A DNA stretch of 64,000 nucleotides, from NCBI RefSeq assembly GCF_024752355.1, contig NZ_JANTHZ010000010.1:114542-178541 (forward strand), written 5' to 3'. The number at the start of each line of letters is the position of its first letter. Position 1 is the stretch's first letter. The position numbers were made by a program, and so were the translations under genes. The notes under the pieces were generated by a model. That model ran no database searches and was not told the DNA's origin. It saw only the letters and a program-made list of their open reading frames with translations. Shown here in pieces: positions 31,566 to 40,081 of this stretch. The stretch is from Ancylobacter mangrovi. Its GTDB lineage: Bacteria; Pseudomonadota; Alphaproteobacteria; Rhizobiales; Xanthobacteraceae.

Positions 31566-33698
31566 TCAGTCGAACTCCTTGATCGTCACGGCGACGGTGA
31601 GGTCCGGCCGGATGGTGACGTCGGCCTCCACGGCGACGACGATGGTCGACTCGCGCTCCTCAAGGATCAGCGGCCCCTGCAACGTGCGGCCCGGCTCGAT
31701 CGAATAGCGGTCATGTACCGGGACCGGGCCGAAGCCGCCCTTGAGCGGCAGGTAGATCTCGCGGCGGCCGGTCGCGCCCTGCGAGGCGCCGTCCCCGCCG
31801 CGCACGCGGTTGTCGCCCCATTCGAAATGGTGGCCCTCGCTCGGCGCACGCCCGACCAGGCGCCAGGTGATGACCTGCGGCGCCGCGTTGGGGACGAGCC
31901 GGCCGTAGAGCCGCTCGTACTCGGCCTCGAAGGCGGCGAGCAGCACGCCCGCCGTGGCCGGCGAGACGCCCTCATAGGGGATCGACACCGAAAGCTCGGC
32001 GCCCTGCCCGTAATAGCGCATGGCCGCGCCGATCACCCATTCGACATCCTGCGCGCCCGCCTCGGCGAGTTCGACCTCGCTCTGCCGGCGCAGCGCGGCG
32101 AGGTTCTCCTCGACCTGCGCCCAGTCGACATCGGCGAGGAGCTGCGGGTTCGACCAGGCGCGGTCGATGCGCGCCGGCGCGGCCAGCATGCCGAGGCACG
32201 AGCCGGCGCCGGCGGCGATCGGGATCAGCACCCGCGGGATGCGCAGCTTGCGGGCGACTTCCACGGCATGCACCGGCCCGGCGCCGCCGGTCGCGACCAT
32301 GGTGAAGTCGCGCGGATCGAGGCCGTTCTCGGCGATGTGGATGCGCGCGGCGCTCGCCATGTTCTCGTTGACGACGTTGCAGATGCCCCAGGTCGCCTCC
32401 AGCGGGCTGACCTTCAGTTCGCCCGCGAGCCGCGCCATGGCGGCGGTCGCATTGGCGACGTCGAGCGCCATCTCGCCGCCGAGGAAGTTGTCCGGGCTGA
32501 GGTAGCCGAGCAGCAGGTCGGCATCAGTCACCGTCGGGTCGGTGCCGCCGCGCCCGTAGCAGGCCGGCCCCGGCACCGAACCCGAGGATTCCGGCCCGAT
32601 ATTGAGCAGGCCCAGCCGGTTGCAATGGGCGATCGAGCCGCCCCCGGCGCCGATCTCGATCAGCTCGATGCTCGGGATCAGGATCGGCAGCCCCGACCCG
32701 CGCTTGAAACGCTCCACCCGCGCGCATTCGAAGCTGTGCGCGATCGGCGCGTCGCCGCCCACGGCGACGCAGGCCTTGGCGGTGGTGCCGCCCATGTCGA
32801 AGGCGAGCACCTTGTCGATGCCGCTCTGCCGCGCGGTGTTGAGCGCCGACATCACCCCCGCCGCCGGGCCCGATTCCAGCAGCAGGATCGGCGACTGCGC
32901 GCCCGATTCCGCCGAGCTGAAGCCCCCGCTCGACACCATCACCCGCAGCGGGATGCCCGGACGGATCGCGGCGATGCGCGCGTCAAGCTCCTGCAGGTAG
33001 GTCGCGACCAGCGGCTTCACGTAGGCGTTCGCCGCCACCGTCGAGGTGCGCTCGAATTCCTTGATCTCGCGCGCGAGATCGGAGGACAGCGACACCGACA
33101 GCTCCGGCAGCGCCGCCTTCAGCCGGGCCTCGATCGCCTTCTCGTGCTCGGTGTTGACGTAGGAATGCAGCAGCGAGACCGCGACGGATTCCACCTCGAG
33201 CCCGCGCAGCGCTTCGACCATGCGGGCGAGCTTGTCCTCGTCGAGCGGGTCGAGCACTTCGCCGCGCGAGTCGAGCCGTTCGGCCACCTCGACGCGATCA
33301 CGCGCCTCGATCAGCGGCTTGGGCAGCTCGATGTCGAGATCGTAGATGTCGTAGCGCCACTCGCGCCCGATATCGAGCGCGTCGCGCATGCCGCTGGTGG
33401 TGACGAGCCCGGTCTTCGCGCCCTTGCGCTCGATCAGCGTGTTGGTGATCAGCGTCGTGCCGTGCACCACCTCCGCCAGCGCGGGCGCCGCCTCAGCGCT
33501 GCCATAGGACTGCTCGACCTGGCGCAGCAGGTCGCGGATCACCGTCGTCACCGCCTCGCCCGGATCGGCCGGCGTGGTGGGCGACTTCGCCACCCAGATG
33601 CGGCCCTGCGGCGAGAGGGTGGCGACGCCGTCGGTGAAGGTTCCGCCGATATCGACGGCTATGCGCAACGTATTGTCGAAAGCGACAGGCTTGTTCAT
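31566..33698 (-). CDS. hydantoinase A / oxoprolinase N-terminal family ATPase subunit (HyuA-like)
   Basis: 710-residue cytosolic actin-fold ATPase subunit. The two phosphate-binding loops are visible: IAVDIGGTFTDG near residue 15 and AFDMGGTTAKACVAVGG near 300; GAGGGSIAHCNRLGLLNIGPESSG lies near 355. Length is normal for HyuA. Upstream by 36 bases is an aldehyde dehydrogenase. With HyuB it forms an N-methylhydantoinase, 5-oxoprolinase or ketone carboxylase type enzyme; a third small acetone-carboxylase gamma subunit is absent, which argues against acetone carboxylase. Confidence 0.93.
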   Translation of the reverse strand: MNKPVAFDNTLRIAVDIGGTFTDGVATLSPQGRIWVAKSPTTPADPGEAVTTVIRDLLRQVEQSYGSAEAAPALAEVVHGTTLITNTLIERKGAKTGLVTTSGMRDALDIGREWRYDIYDLDIELPKPLIEARDRVEVAERLDSRGEVLDPLDEDKLARMVEALRGLEVESVAVSLLHSYVNTEHEKAIEARLKAALPELSVSLSSDLAREIKEFERTSTVAANAYVKPLVATYLQELDARIAAIRPGIPLRVMVSSGGFSSAESGAQSPILLLESGPAAGVMSALNTARQSGIDKVLAFDMGGTTAKACVAVGGDAPIAHSFECARVERFKRGSGLPILIPSIELIEIGAGGGSIAHCNRLGLLNIGPESSGSVPGPACYGRGGTDPTVTDADLLLGYLSPDNFLGGEMALDVANATAAMARLAGELKVSPLEATWGICNVVNENMASAARIHIAENGLDPRDFTMVATGGAGPVHAVEVARKLRIPRVLIPIAAGAGSCLGMLAAPARIDRAWSNPQLLADVDWAQVEENLAALRRQSEVELAEAGAQDVEWVIGAAMRYYGQGAELSVSIPYEGVSPATAGVLLAAFEAEYERLYGRLVPNAAPQVITWRLVGRAPSEGHHFEWGDNRVRGGDGASQGATGRREIYLPLKGGFGPVPVHDRYSIEPGRTLQGPLILEERESTIVVAVEADVTIRPDLTVAVTIKEFD

Positions 33699-33734
33699 CT
33701 CGATCGTCGTTTCTGAACGGAGAGAAATCGGTGC

Positions 33735-35147
33735 TCAGTAGGCAATGGTGATGAGCCGTTCCTCGGTCATCTCGCGGATGGCGTAGGCGGGCCCTTCGCG
33801 GCCGAAGCCGCTGTCCTTCACCCCGCCGAACGGCATCGCGTCGACCCGGGCGCTCGACGCCTCGTTGATGTGCACGCCGCCGAAGCGCAGAAGGCGGGCG
33901 GTCCTGAGCGCGGTGCTGATGTCGGAGGTGAACAGCCCGGCCGAGAGGCCGAACGGGCTGGCGTTCGCCCGCGCCACCGCCTCGCCGACATCGTCGAACT
34001 CGATGACGCTCACCACCGGCGCGAAGATCTCCTCGCACACGACGCGCATGCTCTCGTCCACCCGGTCGAGCACGGTCGGCTCGAACACCGAGCCTTCATG
34101 CGTGCCGCCGGTAAGGATGCGCGCGCCGCCCGCCACCGCCTCGCGCACCCAGGAGGCGGCCCGCTCGGCATGTTCGGGGGTGATCATCGGCCCGATGACG
34201 ACCGAGGGATCGGCCGGATCACCGGCCTTGGCGGCGTGCACCGCCTCGACCAGCCTCGGCACGAAGCGCCCCGCGATGCGACGGTCGACGAACAGGCGCT
34301 GCACCGAGGTGCAGACCTGCCCGGCCTTGCGGAAGCCGGCATTGACGATCTTCGGGATCGCCCGCTCGATGTCGGCGTCGTGGCACACGATGGTGCTCGC
34401 GATGCTGCCGAGCTCGAGCTGCGTGCCGCGCAGGCCGGCGGCAGCCTGGATCTCCCGGCCCACCCGCGTGCTGCCGGTGAAGGCATAGAAGGCGATGCGC
34501 GGGTCCTCGAGCAGCCGCCGGCCGATCGCCGAACCCGGCCCGTGCAGCAGCGCCAGCAGCTCGGGCGGCAGCCCGGCGTCGATCAGCGCGCGGCACAGCT
34601 CGACCGCCGAGAGCGGGGTGTGGTTGGAGGGCTTGATCACCACGGCGTTGCCGCCGGCGAGCGCGGGGGCCACCTTGTGCGCCAGCACGTTGAGCGGCGA
34701 GTTGAACGGGGTGATGGCGCAGATCACTCCCCGCGGCACGCGGATGGTGAAGCCCAGCCGGTCGCGCACGCCCGCGCCCGCTTCCATCGGTACCAGCTCG
34801 CCATGCAGTCGCTTGGCCTCTTCGGCCGAGAGCTCCAGCGTCTGGACGCAGCGGCGGACCTCGTTGTCGCCGTCGGCGCGGGTGAAGCCGGCCTCGTCGC
34901 GCATCAGCGCGATCAGCCTCTCGCTGCGCTCCTCCACCAGCCGCGCCGCGGCGGAGAGGATGCGGTAGCGTTCATAGGGCGCCAGCGTCGAGGCCTCGAC
35001 GGCCGCCAGCGCGCCCGCCACAGCCTCGTCGACCTGCTCGGGCGAGGCGACCGCCATCTCGGCGAACACCTCGCCGCGGAACTTGTCGACCAGCCGGTCA
35101 GTCGAGACGCCGTCGACCCAGCGGCCGCCGATGAGAAGCTTGGACAT
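33735..35147 (-). CDS. NAD(P)-dependent aldehyde dehydrogenase
   Basis: Cytosolic aldehyde dehydrogenase of 470 residues. Active-site residues are present: Asn149 (TPFNSPLN), Glu245 (LELGS) and nucleophile Cys279 (GQVCTS); the cofactor loop is FTGSTRVG near 223. The combination resembles lactaldehyde, sulfoacetaldehyde or phosphonoacetaldehyde dehydrogenases. It follows the ThDP-decarboxylase beta gene by 19 bases, so it may oxidise the aldehyde released by that decarboxylase. This would make a two-step 2-oxoacid to acid module inside the operon (inference). Confidence 0.93.
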   Translation of the reverse strand: MSKLLIGGRWVDGVSTDRLVDKFRGEVFAEMAVASPEQVDEAVAGALAAVEASTLAPYERYRILSAAARLVEERSERLIALMRDEAGFTRADGDNEVRRCVQTLELSAEEAKRLHGELVPMEAGAGVRDRLGFTIRVPRGVICAITPFNSPLNVLAHKVAPALAGGNAVVIKPSNHTPLSAVELCRALIDAGLPPELLALLHGPGSAIGRRLLEDPRIAFYAFTGSTRVGREIQAAAGLRGTQLELGSIASTIVCHDADIERAIPKIVNAGFRKAGQVCTSVQRLFVDRRIAGRFVPRLVEAVHAAKAGDPADPSVVIGPMITPEHAERAASWVREAVAGGARILTGGTHEGSVFEPTVLDRVDESMRVVCEEIFAPVVSVIEFDDVGEAVARANASPFGLSAGLFTSDISTALRTARLLRFGGVHINEASSARVDAMPFGGVKDSGFGREGPAYAIREMTEERLITIAY

Positions 35148-35166
35148 CGCTACACCCGCCGGTCCG

Positions 35167-35778
35167 TCACGCGCTGGCCTTGAGGCCGTTCATGAAGTTG
35201 AGGCGGATCTTCACCGGGTCGCGCTCGGTGACGCCGGCGGGCTTGGTCTGGTCGATCTTGGCCACGATCAGCCACGGCCCGTCTTCCGTGAACGCGCGCC
35301 CGACCAGCGCATCGAAATGCTCCTCGTCGGCGGCCCACTGCGCCTGCTTCAGCCCGGCCCCCTTCGCCATCTCGACGAGGTCGACGGTGGAGGAGGTCAG
35401 GGTCTTCTGCGCGCCGGTGATGTGGTAGGCGCCATTGTCCCAGATGATGATGGCGAGGTTCTTCGGCGCCACCGACGCCACGGTGCCGAAGCTGCCGAGC
35501 TGCATCAGGATCGAGCCGTCGCCGTCGAGCGCGAACACCTTGCGCTGCGGCTGGGCGATGGCGACGCCCAGCGCGATCGGCGTGGCGAGACCCATGCTGC
35601 CGAGCATGTAGAAGTTCTGCGGCCGCTGGCCGCTCGCCCACAGGTCGAAATTGGTGTGGCCGATGCCGGCGACGACCGCTTCCTCGGACTTCAGCTTGGC
35701 GACCAGCCGGCGCGTGAGCGCGGTGCGGTTCAGCAGGACGGCGCCGTCGCGGGTGACGTTGGGCTCGATGTTCGACAT
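35167..35778 (-). CDS. ThDP-dependent decarboxylase beta subunit (sulfopyruvate/phosphonopyruvate decarboxylase type)
   Basis: 203-residue protein carrying the ThDP pyrophosphate domain: GDGS at 86-89 with Asn115 closes the ThDP/Mg motif, preceded by YMLGSMGLATPIALGVA near 57. On its own it lacks the PYR domain, which is on the gene just upstream; the pair matches the ComDE (sulfopyruvate decarboxylase) and split phosphonopyruvate decarboxylase layout. No sulfonate or phosphonate genes are nearby, so another 3-substituted pyruvate is possible. Confidence 0.88.
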   Translation of the reverse strand: MSNIEPNVTRDGAVLLNRTALTRRLVAKLKSEEAVVAGIGHTNFDLWASGQRPQNFYMLGSMGLATPIALGVAIAQPQRKVFALDGDGSILMQLGSFGTVASVAPKNLAIIIWDNGAYHITGAQKTLTSSTVDLVEMAKGAGLKQAQWAADEEHFDALVGRAFTEDGPWLIVAKIDQTKPAGVTERDPVKIRLNFMNGLKASA

Positions 35779-35792
35779 GGATCAGTTCCCCT

Positions 35793-36317
35793 TCACGCGG
35801 CGCGCTTGGTCAGCAAGGGCGACAGGATGAGGGCCGCCGGGGCCTGGGTCGCGAAGGCCTGCCGGACCATGCCGTCGACCACGAACTCGACATGGGCCCG
35901 CTCCTGAATGGCGAAGTGCTCGATGCCGAGGCTCTGCAGGACCGGGCGCATGGTGCGGCAGACGATCGCCTGCCCCTGCTGGAACTCGCCCAGCGTCCCG
36001 CGCTCCGAGATCATCAGCAGCAGTGGGATCTGGAACGGGCAGGCGAGCGAGGCCAGCGCATTGACGATGGTGGCGAAGCCGCTCGTCTGCATCAGCGCGA
36101 TGCCGCGCTTGCCGGCCATGTAGGCGCCGGTGACGATGGCGACCGCCTCCTCCTCGCGCGCCGGCGCGACCACGGTGAAGAACGGGTCGGCCTCGATGAG
36201 CCGGATCAGGCGCGAGAGCACATTGTCGGGAACGTAGGTGACGAGACTGACCTCGTTCGCCTTCAGGACGCGGACGACAATCTCTTCCCAGGTTTCATTC
36301 GTCGTTTCGCCAGACAT
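35793..36317 (-). CDS. ThDP-dependent decarboxylase alpha subunit (PYR domain)
   Basis: 174-residue partner of the beta subunit, with the PYR domain. The catalytic Glu expected to activate ThDP lies in PAREEEAVAIVTGAYMAGKRG near residues 55-57, and YVPDNVLSRLI near 28 is typical of the ComD-type subunit. It is the first gene of the six-gene operon; the 275-base region upstream contains the 16-base inverted repeat at 36431-36446. The gap to the beta gene is 14 bases. Confidence 0.87.
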   Translation of the reverse strand: MSGETTNETWEEIVVRVLKANEVSLVTYVPDNVLSRLIRLIEADPFFTVVAPAREEEAVAIVTGAYMAGKRGIALMQTSGFATIVNALASLACPFQIPLLLMISERGTLGEFQQGQAIVCRTMRPVLQSLGIEHFAIQERAHVEFVVDGMVRQAFATQAPAALILSPLLTKRAA

Positions 36318-36592
36318 GCCTATTCCAGCTCCAGATTTCGCAAGAGACCGCAGTGTCGGCCGACGACGACGTAACTGCCCGCATCGCGGGGACGGGACCC
36401 CGTGCTGCGGGAACGACGTTAGCGGGCGCCATTTGTCGGCACAAATTGTGAATTTTTGTCCATTATTAGTTTAATACGATAAATGGTTGCTGCGGCGAAT
36501 GCCGGGTTCGGGGCGATTGGATGGAAGCGGATATAGGTATAAAATTACCTCATTCTGCCTGCCACAAAGCTCGCGCCGCCCCGCAGACCGCC
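36318..36592. promoter_or_regulatory. promoter region of the ThDP/ALDH/HyuAB/RidA operon
   Basis: A 275-base gap between the ThDP alpha start (36317, minus) and the thioesterase stop (36593, minus). Its part around 36430-36550 is AT-rich. It contains the perfect inverted repeat ATTTGTCGGCACAAAT (36431-36446) overlapping a second palindrome CACAAATTGTG (36440-36450). No ORF of note. Confidence 0.55.
36431..36446. promoter_or_regulatory. candidate operator ATTTGT-N4-ACAAAT
   Basis: A perfect 6+6 inverted repeat with a CGGC spacer, about 115 bases upstream of the ThDP alpha start. Its right half belongs to a GGCACAAATT string that is also found at 51278-51287 and, as GCCACAAATT, at 39629-39638, each upstream of a minus-strand operon. 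Which regulator would bind is unknown. Confidence 0.5.
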
Positions 36593-37033
36593 TCAGCCCG
36601 GCTTTGCCTCCTCGGGCGGCGCGGTGAGGAAGCTGCCGCGGCCACTGGCGAGCAGGCGGCCGGCCTCGTCGAAGATCGACGCCTCGCAGCTCGACACCTG
36701 CTTGCCGAGCCGGATCACCCGGCCCCGGGCGACAAGGTCGCCCTTGATGGCGATGCGGTGGTAGTCGACGCGCAGGTCGATGGTGAGCACGGGACGGCCG
36801 ATCGAGTTCATCAGGGCGAAATTGGCGGCGAAGTCGATCAGCGCGGCGTGGATGCCACCCTGGGTCTGGCCGATGCCCGGATTGGCGACCCATTCCGGGC
36901 GCCAGCGCGCCTTCGCCTCGATCGTGTCGTCGCCGAGCGAGAGCACCTCGATGCCGAGCCAGGACAGATAGGGGCTGCGGTCGACGATCGCCTGCACGTC
37001 CGCCGCCGTCTTGCCGAGTGTGCGAACGCTCAT
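36593..37033 (-). CDS. PaaI-family hotdog-fold acyl-CoA thioesterase
   Basis: 146-residue cytosolic hotdog-fold protein; GQTQGGIHAALIDFAANFALM near residue 55 is the conserved helix with the catalytic Asp, and LTIDLRVDYHRIAIKGDL near 85 is the central strand. Such enzymes hydrolyse aromatic or short acyl-CoA thioesters. Its ATG overlaps the stop of the acyl-CoA synthetase by four bases, so the synthetase and thioesterase are coupled. Confidence 0.9.
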   Translation of the reverse strand: MSVRTLGKTAADVQAIVDRSPYLSWLGIEVLSLGDDTIEAKARWRPEWVANPGIGQTQGGIHAALIDFAANFALMNSIGRPVLTIDLRVDYHRIAIKGDLVARGRVIRLGKQVSSCEASIFDEAGRLLASGRGSFLTAPPEEAKPG

Positions 37034-38574
37034 GCCCCTGCCCCTTCCTTCCGCGCCCCGGCGCCCGCTTCCTCACGCATCCGCCGCGCCTCCGCCTCCA
37101 GGAAGCGGCGGTCGATCTTGCCGACGCCGGTCATCGGCAGCGCGTCGAGGAACGTCACCCGGCGCGGATACTGGTAGGGTGGCGCGTTGCGCAGCGCGTG
37201 CTGCTTGACCTCCTCGTCGGTCAGCGACGAGCCGGACCGCTTCACGAGGAAGGCATAAGGCACGGTGTGCTTGATCTCGTCCGGCGCCGGCACCACCACG
37301 GCCTGCTCGATGTCGGGATGGCGCTCCAGCATCAGCTCCACCTCGGCCGGGTAGATGTTGTGGCCGCTGGAGGTGAACATGTCGTCGGAGCGCCCGACGA
37401 AATGGTACCAGCCGGCCTCGTCGCGCCGCAGGATGTCGCCGGTGTTGAACCAGCCCTCGGCATCGAAGCGCTTGGCCATCTGCTCCGGGTTGTTGTGATA
37501 CCCGTTCATCATGCCGGGCCCGCGCACGTGCAGCGTGCCGAAATCCTCGCTCTCCTCGCCCACCAGCCGGAACTCGTTGCCCGCGATCGGCCAGCCGATC
37601 GAATGGCGCGGGCGCGGCGCGCCCTCGGGATGGCGGCCGAACAGCGCGGCGCTGGTCTCGGTGATGCCGAAGATGAGGTTGATCTTGGCGTTCGGGAACA
37701 GCTCGGCGACCTGGTCGATCAGCTCGTCCGAGGCCGGCGCGCCGCCCATGGTGGCGAGCCGCACGAAGCCGTAGTCGCGCCCGGCCAGCAGGTCGCGCTG
37801 CTGCAGCATCATGGCCAGGATGGTCGGCACGCCCGAGACCACCGTGGTGTGGTAGCGGTTGATCGCCTCGATATAGGGGCGCGCCTCGAACTTGCGCATC
37901 AGCACGACCGTGGCGCCGCCGAACAGCACGCACTTGATCGAGTTCATGGCGTGCTTGTGGTAGAGCGGCGCGGCGACGATCATCCGGTCGGCCGGCGAGA
38001 AGTCGCGGTCGCGCGAGATCGTCTCGGCCACCCAGCTATGGGCCCGGTGCGACAGCAGCACGCCCTTCGGCCGCCCGGTCGAGCCGGACGTGTAGGGTTG
38101 GAACGCCACCGCGTCGTGGTCGGGCACGAAAGGCTCGAGCGGTCCGGGGTCCTTGAACGCGTCGAGCCCGTCCGCGCCGTCGGAATCGACCACCACGACG
38201 GGCGTGCCCGCCGGAAGCTTCTCCCGGAGGCCGGCCTCGCAGAACACCAGCTTGATCGCCGAATCCTCGAGGATCCAGGCCAGCGTGTCGGCCGGCAGCA
38301 GGATGCCCATCATCACCGGTATCACCCCGGCACGCATCGAGCCGTAGAACGCCTCGAGGAATTCGGTGCGGTTGGAGCACAGCACGCCGACCCGGTCGCC
38401 GGGCCGGAAGCCGCGGCGCACCAGCCCGCGCGCCACCGCGTCACAGGCCGCGTGGAAGGTCGGGTAGTCGATCTCGCGCGGGTTCTGCGGGTCGTGCAGG
38501 TCGATGATCGCCAGATGGCCCTTGTCGCGGAACGCGCTGCCGAGGCAGCCGAGATTGGGGATGGCACCTGTCAT
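37030..38574 (-). CDS. class I adenylate-forming acyl-CoA synthetase
   Basis: Cytosolic AMP-binding ligase of 514 residues. The P-loop YTSGSTGRPKG is at 161-171; further motifs are FGITETSAALFG near 300, GWFNTGDILRRDEAGWYHFVG near 388 with the ribose-binding Asp, and the C-terminal catalytic Lys in MTGVGKIDRR near 490. It activates a carboxylic acid to CoA; the substrate may be a short, branched or aromatic acid. It overlaps the oxidoreductase upstream and the thioesterase downstream by four bases each. Confidence 0.93.
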   Translation of the reverse strand: MTGAIPNLGCLGSAFRDKGHLAIIDLHDPQNPREIDYPTFHAACDAVARGLVRRGFRPGDRVGVLCSNRTEFLEAFYGSMRAGVIPVMMGILLPADTLAWILEDSAIKLVFCEAGLREKLPAGTPVVVVDSDGADGLDAFKDPGPLEPFVPDHDAVAFQPYTSGSTGRPKGVLLSHRAHSWVAETISRDRDFSPADRMIVAAPLYHKHAMNSIKCVLFGGATVVLMRKFEARPYIEAINRYHTTVVSGVPTILAMMLQQRDLLAGRDYGFVRLATMGGAPASDELIDQVAELFPNAKINLIFGITETSAALFGRHPEGAPRPRHSIGWPIAGNEFRLVGEESEDFGTLHVRGPGMMNGYHNNPEQMAKRFDAEGWFNTGDILRRDEAGWYHFVGRSDDMFTSSGHNIYPAEVELMLERHPDIEQAVVVPAPDEIKHTVPYAFLVKRSGSSLTDEEVKQHALRNAPPYQYPRRVTFLDALPMTGVGKIDRRFLEAEARRMREEAGAGARKEGAGA

Positions 38575-39566
38575 GGGGTCACGATCACCTTGCCGAAAAT
38601 GCGCCGCTCCTCGAGCAGGGCGACGCCCTCCGCCGCGCGCTCGAGCGGCAGCCGCGTCTCCATCACCGGCTTCAGCCGGCCGGACGCGACATGCTCGAGG
38701 CAGGCCACGATGTCGTCCGGCACATAGGCGCGGCTACCGATGATCTCGGTCTCGCGGTGCCACAGGAAGCGGACGTCGATGGAGCTGAGATGGCCGGCGG
38801 TCGAGCCGCAGGTCAGGATGCGCCCGCCAACCGCCATGCAGCGCTGGGTCTGGATCCAGGTGTCGCCGCCGGTGAAGTTGACCGCGACGTCGACCCCCTT
38901 CTTGCCGCTCGCCGCCCATACGGCGCGGGAGAATTCCGGCGTCTCGACATAGTTGATGATGTGGTCGGCGCCGAGCTCCTTCAGCTTGCGGCCCTTCTCC
39001 TCGGAGGAGGTGCAGGCGAAGACCTCGCAGCCGGCCATCTTGGCGAACTGCAGGCAGGAGACGCCGACGCCGCCGCTGGCGCCGAGGATCAGCACCTTCT
39101 CCCCGGCCGTGATCCGGCCGCGCGTGAACAGCATGCGGTGGGAGGTGCCGTAAGCGATCGGCAGTGCGGCCGCCTCCTCGAAGCCGACATTGTCGGGGAT
39201 CTCGATGAGCTGGCGCTGGTCGACGGCGATGAACTCGCACAGCCCGCCATTGCCGTTCTCGCCCAGCACGCCGCCGGTCGGGAAGCGCGGGAACAGCACC
39301 ACCCGCTTGCCGACCCACGCCGCGTCCACGCCCGGTCCGGCCTCGCGCACGATGCCGGCGATGTCGCCGCCGGGAATGCGCGGCATCTTCGTCGGCATGT
39401 CCGGCATGCCGTGCATGACGAACACGTCCATGTAGTTGAGGCCGCAAGCCCTGATCTCGACGAGCGCCTGGCCCTCGCCCGGGACCGGCCGGTCCCACTG
39501 TTCGAACCTGAGCTGCTCGACGCCGCCATGGGCGTGCAGGGCGACGACATTCATGGATGCATTCAT
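38571..39566 (-). CDS. zinc-type alcohol dehydrogenase/quinone oxidoreductase family (MDR)
   Basis: Cytosolic MDR-family oxidoreductase of 331 residues. The cofactor motif GASGGVGVSCLQFAKMAG is near residue 150 and GGDIAGIVREAG near 65. The structural zinc cysteine lobe is missing and catalytic cysteine is not at the usual place (ACGLNYMD), so it fits quinone-oxidoreductase or enoyl/crotonyl reductase-like branches more than classic ADH. ATG 39566 is chosen; ATG 39554 four codons in is equally possible, and an extended frame to 39635 lacks support. First gene of a three-gene operon. Confidence 0.9.
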   Translation of the reverse strand: MNASMNVVALHAHGGVEQLRFEQWDRPVPGEGQALVEIRACGLNYMDVFVMHGMPDMPTKMPRIPGGDIAGIVREAGPGVDAAWVGKRVVLFPRFPTGGVLGENGNGGLCEFIAVDQRQLIEIPDNVGFEEAAALPIAYGTSHRMLFTRGRITAGEKVLILGASGGVGVSCLQFAKMAGCEVFACTSSEEKGRKLKELGADHIINYVETPEFSRAVWAASGKKGVDVAVNFTGGDTWIQTQRCMAVGGRILTCGSTAGHLSSIDVRFLWHRETEIIGSRAYVPDDIVACLEHVASGRLKPVMETRLPLERAAEGVALLEERRIFGKVIVTP

Positions 39567-40081
39567 GGCGGAGCGGATTCCGTCCTCGCTGATCGTTCTT
39601 TCGAAATCGATAAGCGGTCGGGAGCCACGCCACAAATTATTAAATCTTTTCGATTGTTCGCCTCAGAAAATATATCCGGCTGAACGCCATCGATGGCCAA
39701 TTCATTGAATGCATTGACCTATTCCCTCCGCAAGCGGGGCAAAGGGGCGGCCCGGAACTGCCCGGCGGAGGGCAGAGCTGCGCACGGGATGCGCAGGCGC
39801 TGGCGCATCTATAGGCACCTGACCGCCCCTCCTGCTATTTATTTTCGTAATCAATCAATCAAGCAGAATTAGTAATTTGTCGTAATGAAGAGCATTCGTG
39901 ATAATTCGCCTAATCAAGATAAAGCCGGGGAACTTGGGTAAGATGGATAATGGGTAGGTCGCATTAAGCGCCCGGTCGGCACCGCGTGCCGGCCCGCACC
40001 TCGTCATTGGGTTCGCCCGCATGACGCCGAGCCGCGCGATGCTGCCGGCGCGGCGTCGGACCAAGCAGTCGAAACACGCCG
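39567..40081. promoter_or_regulatory. 515-base AT-rich divergent region, no gene
   Basis: Lies between the MDR oxidoreductase (minus) and the molybdenum hydroxylase operon (plus). I find no gene. It contains GCCACAAATT at 39629-39638, a TCAATCAATCAAG short repeat near 39850, and a near-direct repeat ATTTTCGTAAT (39841-39851) / ATTTGTCGTAAT (39875-39886). The strong AT-richness suits two promoters and operator sites; the LysR gene at the far end of the plus operon is a candidate regulator. Confidence 0.5.

Noticed and set aside
33735..36317. Calling the ThDP/ALDH genes a sulfonate (sulfopyruvate to sulfoacetate) pathway
   Set aside because: The two-subunit layout fits ComDE, but no sulfolactate dehydrogenase, sulfoacetaldehyde acetyltransferase or sulfite exporter gene is present, and the operon context is HyuAB/RidA.
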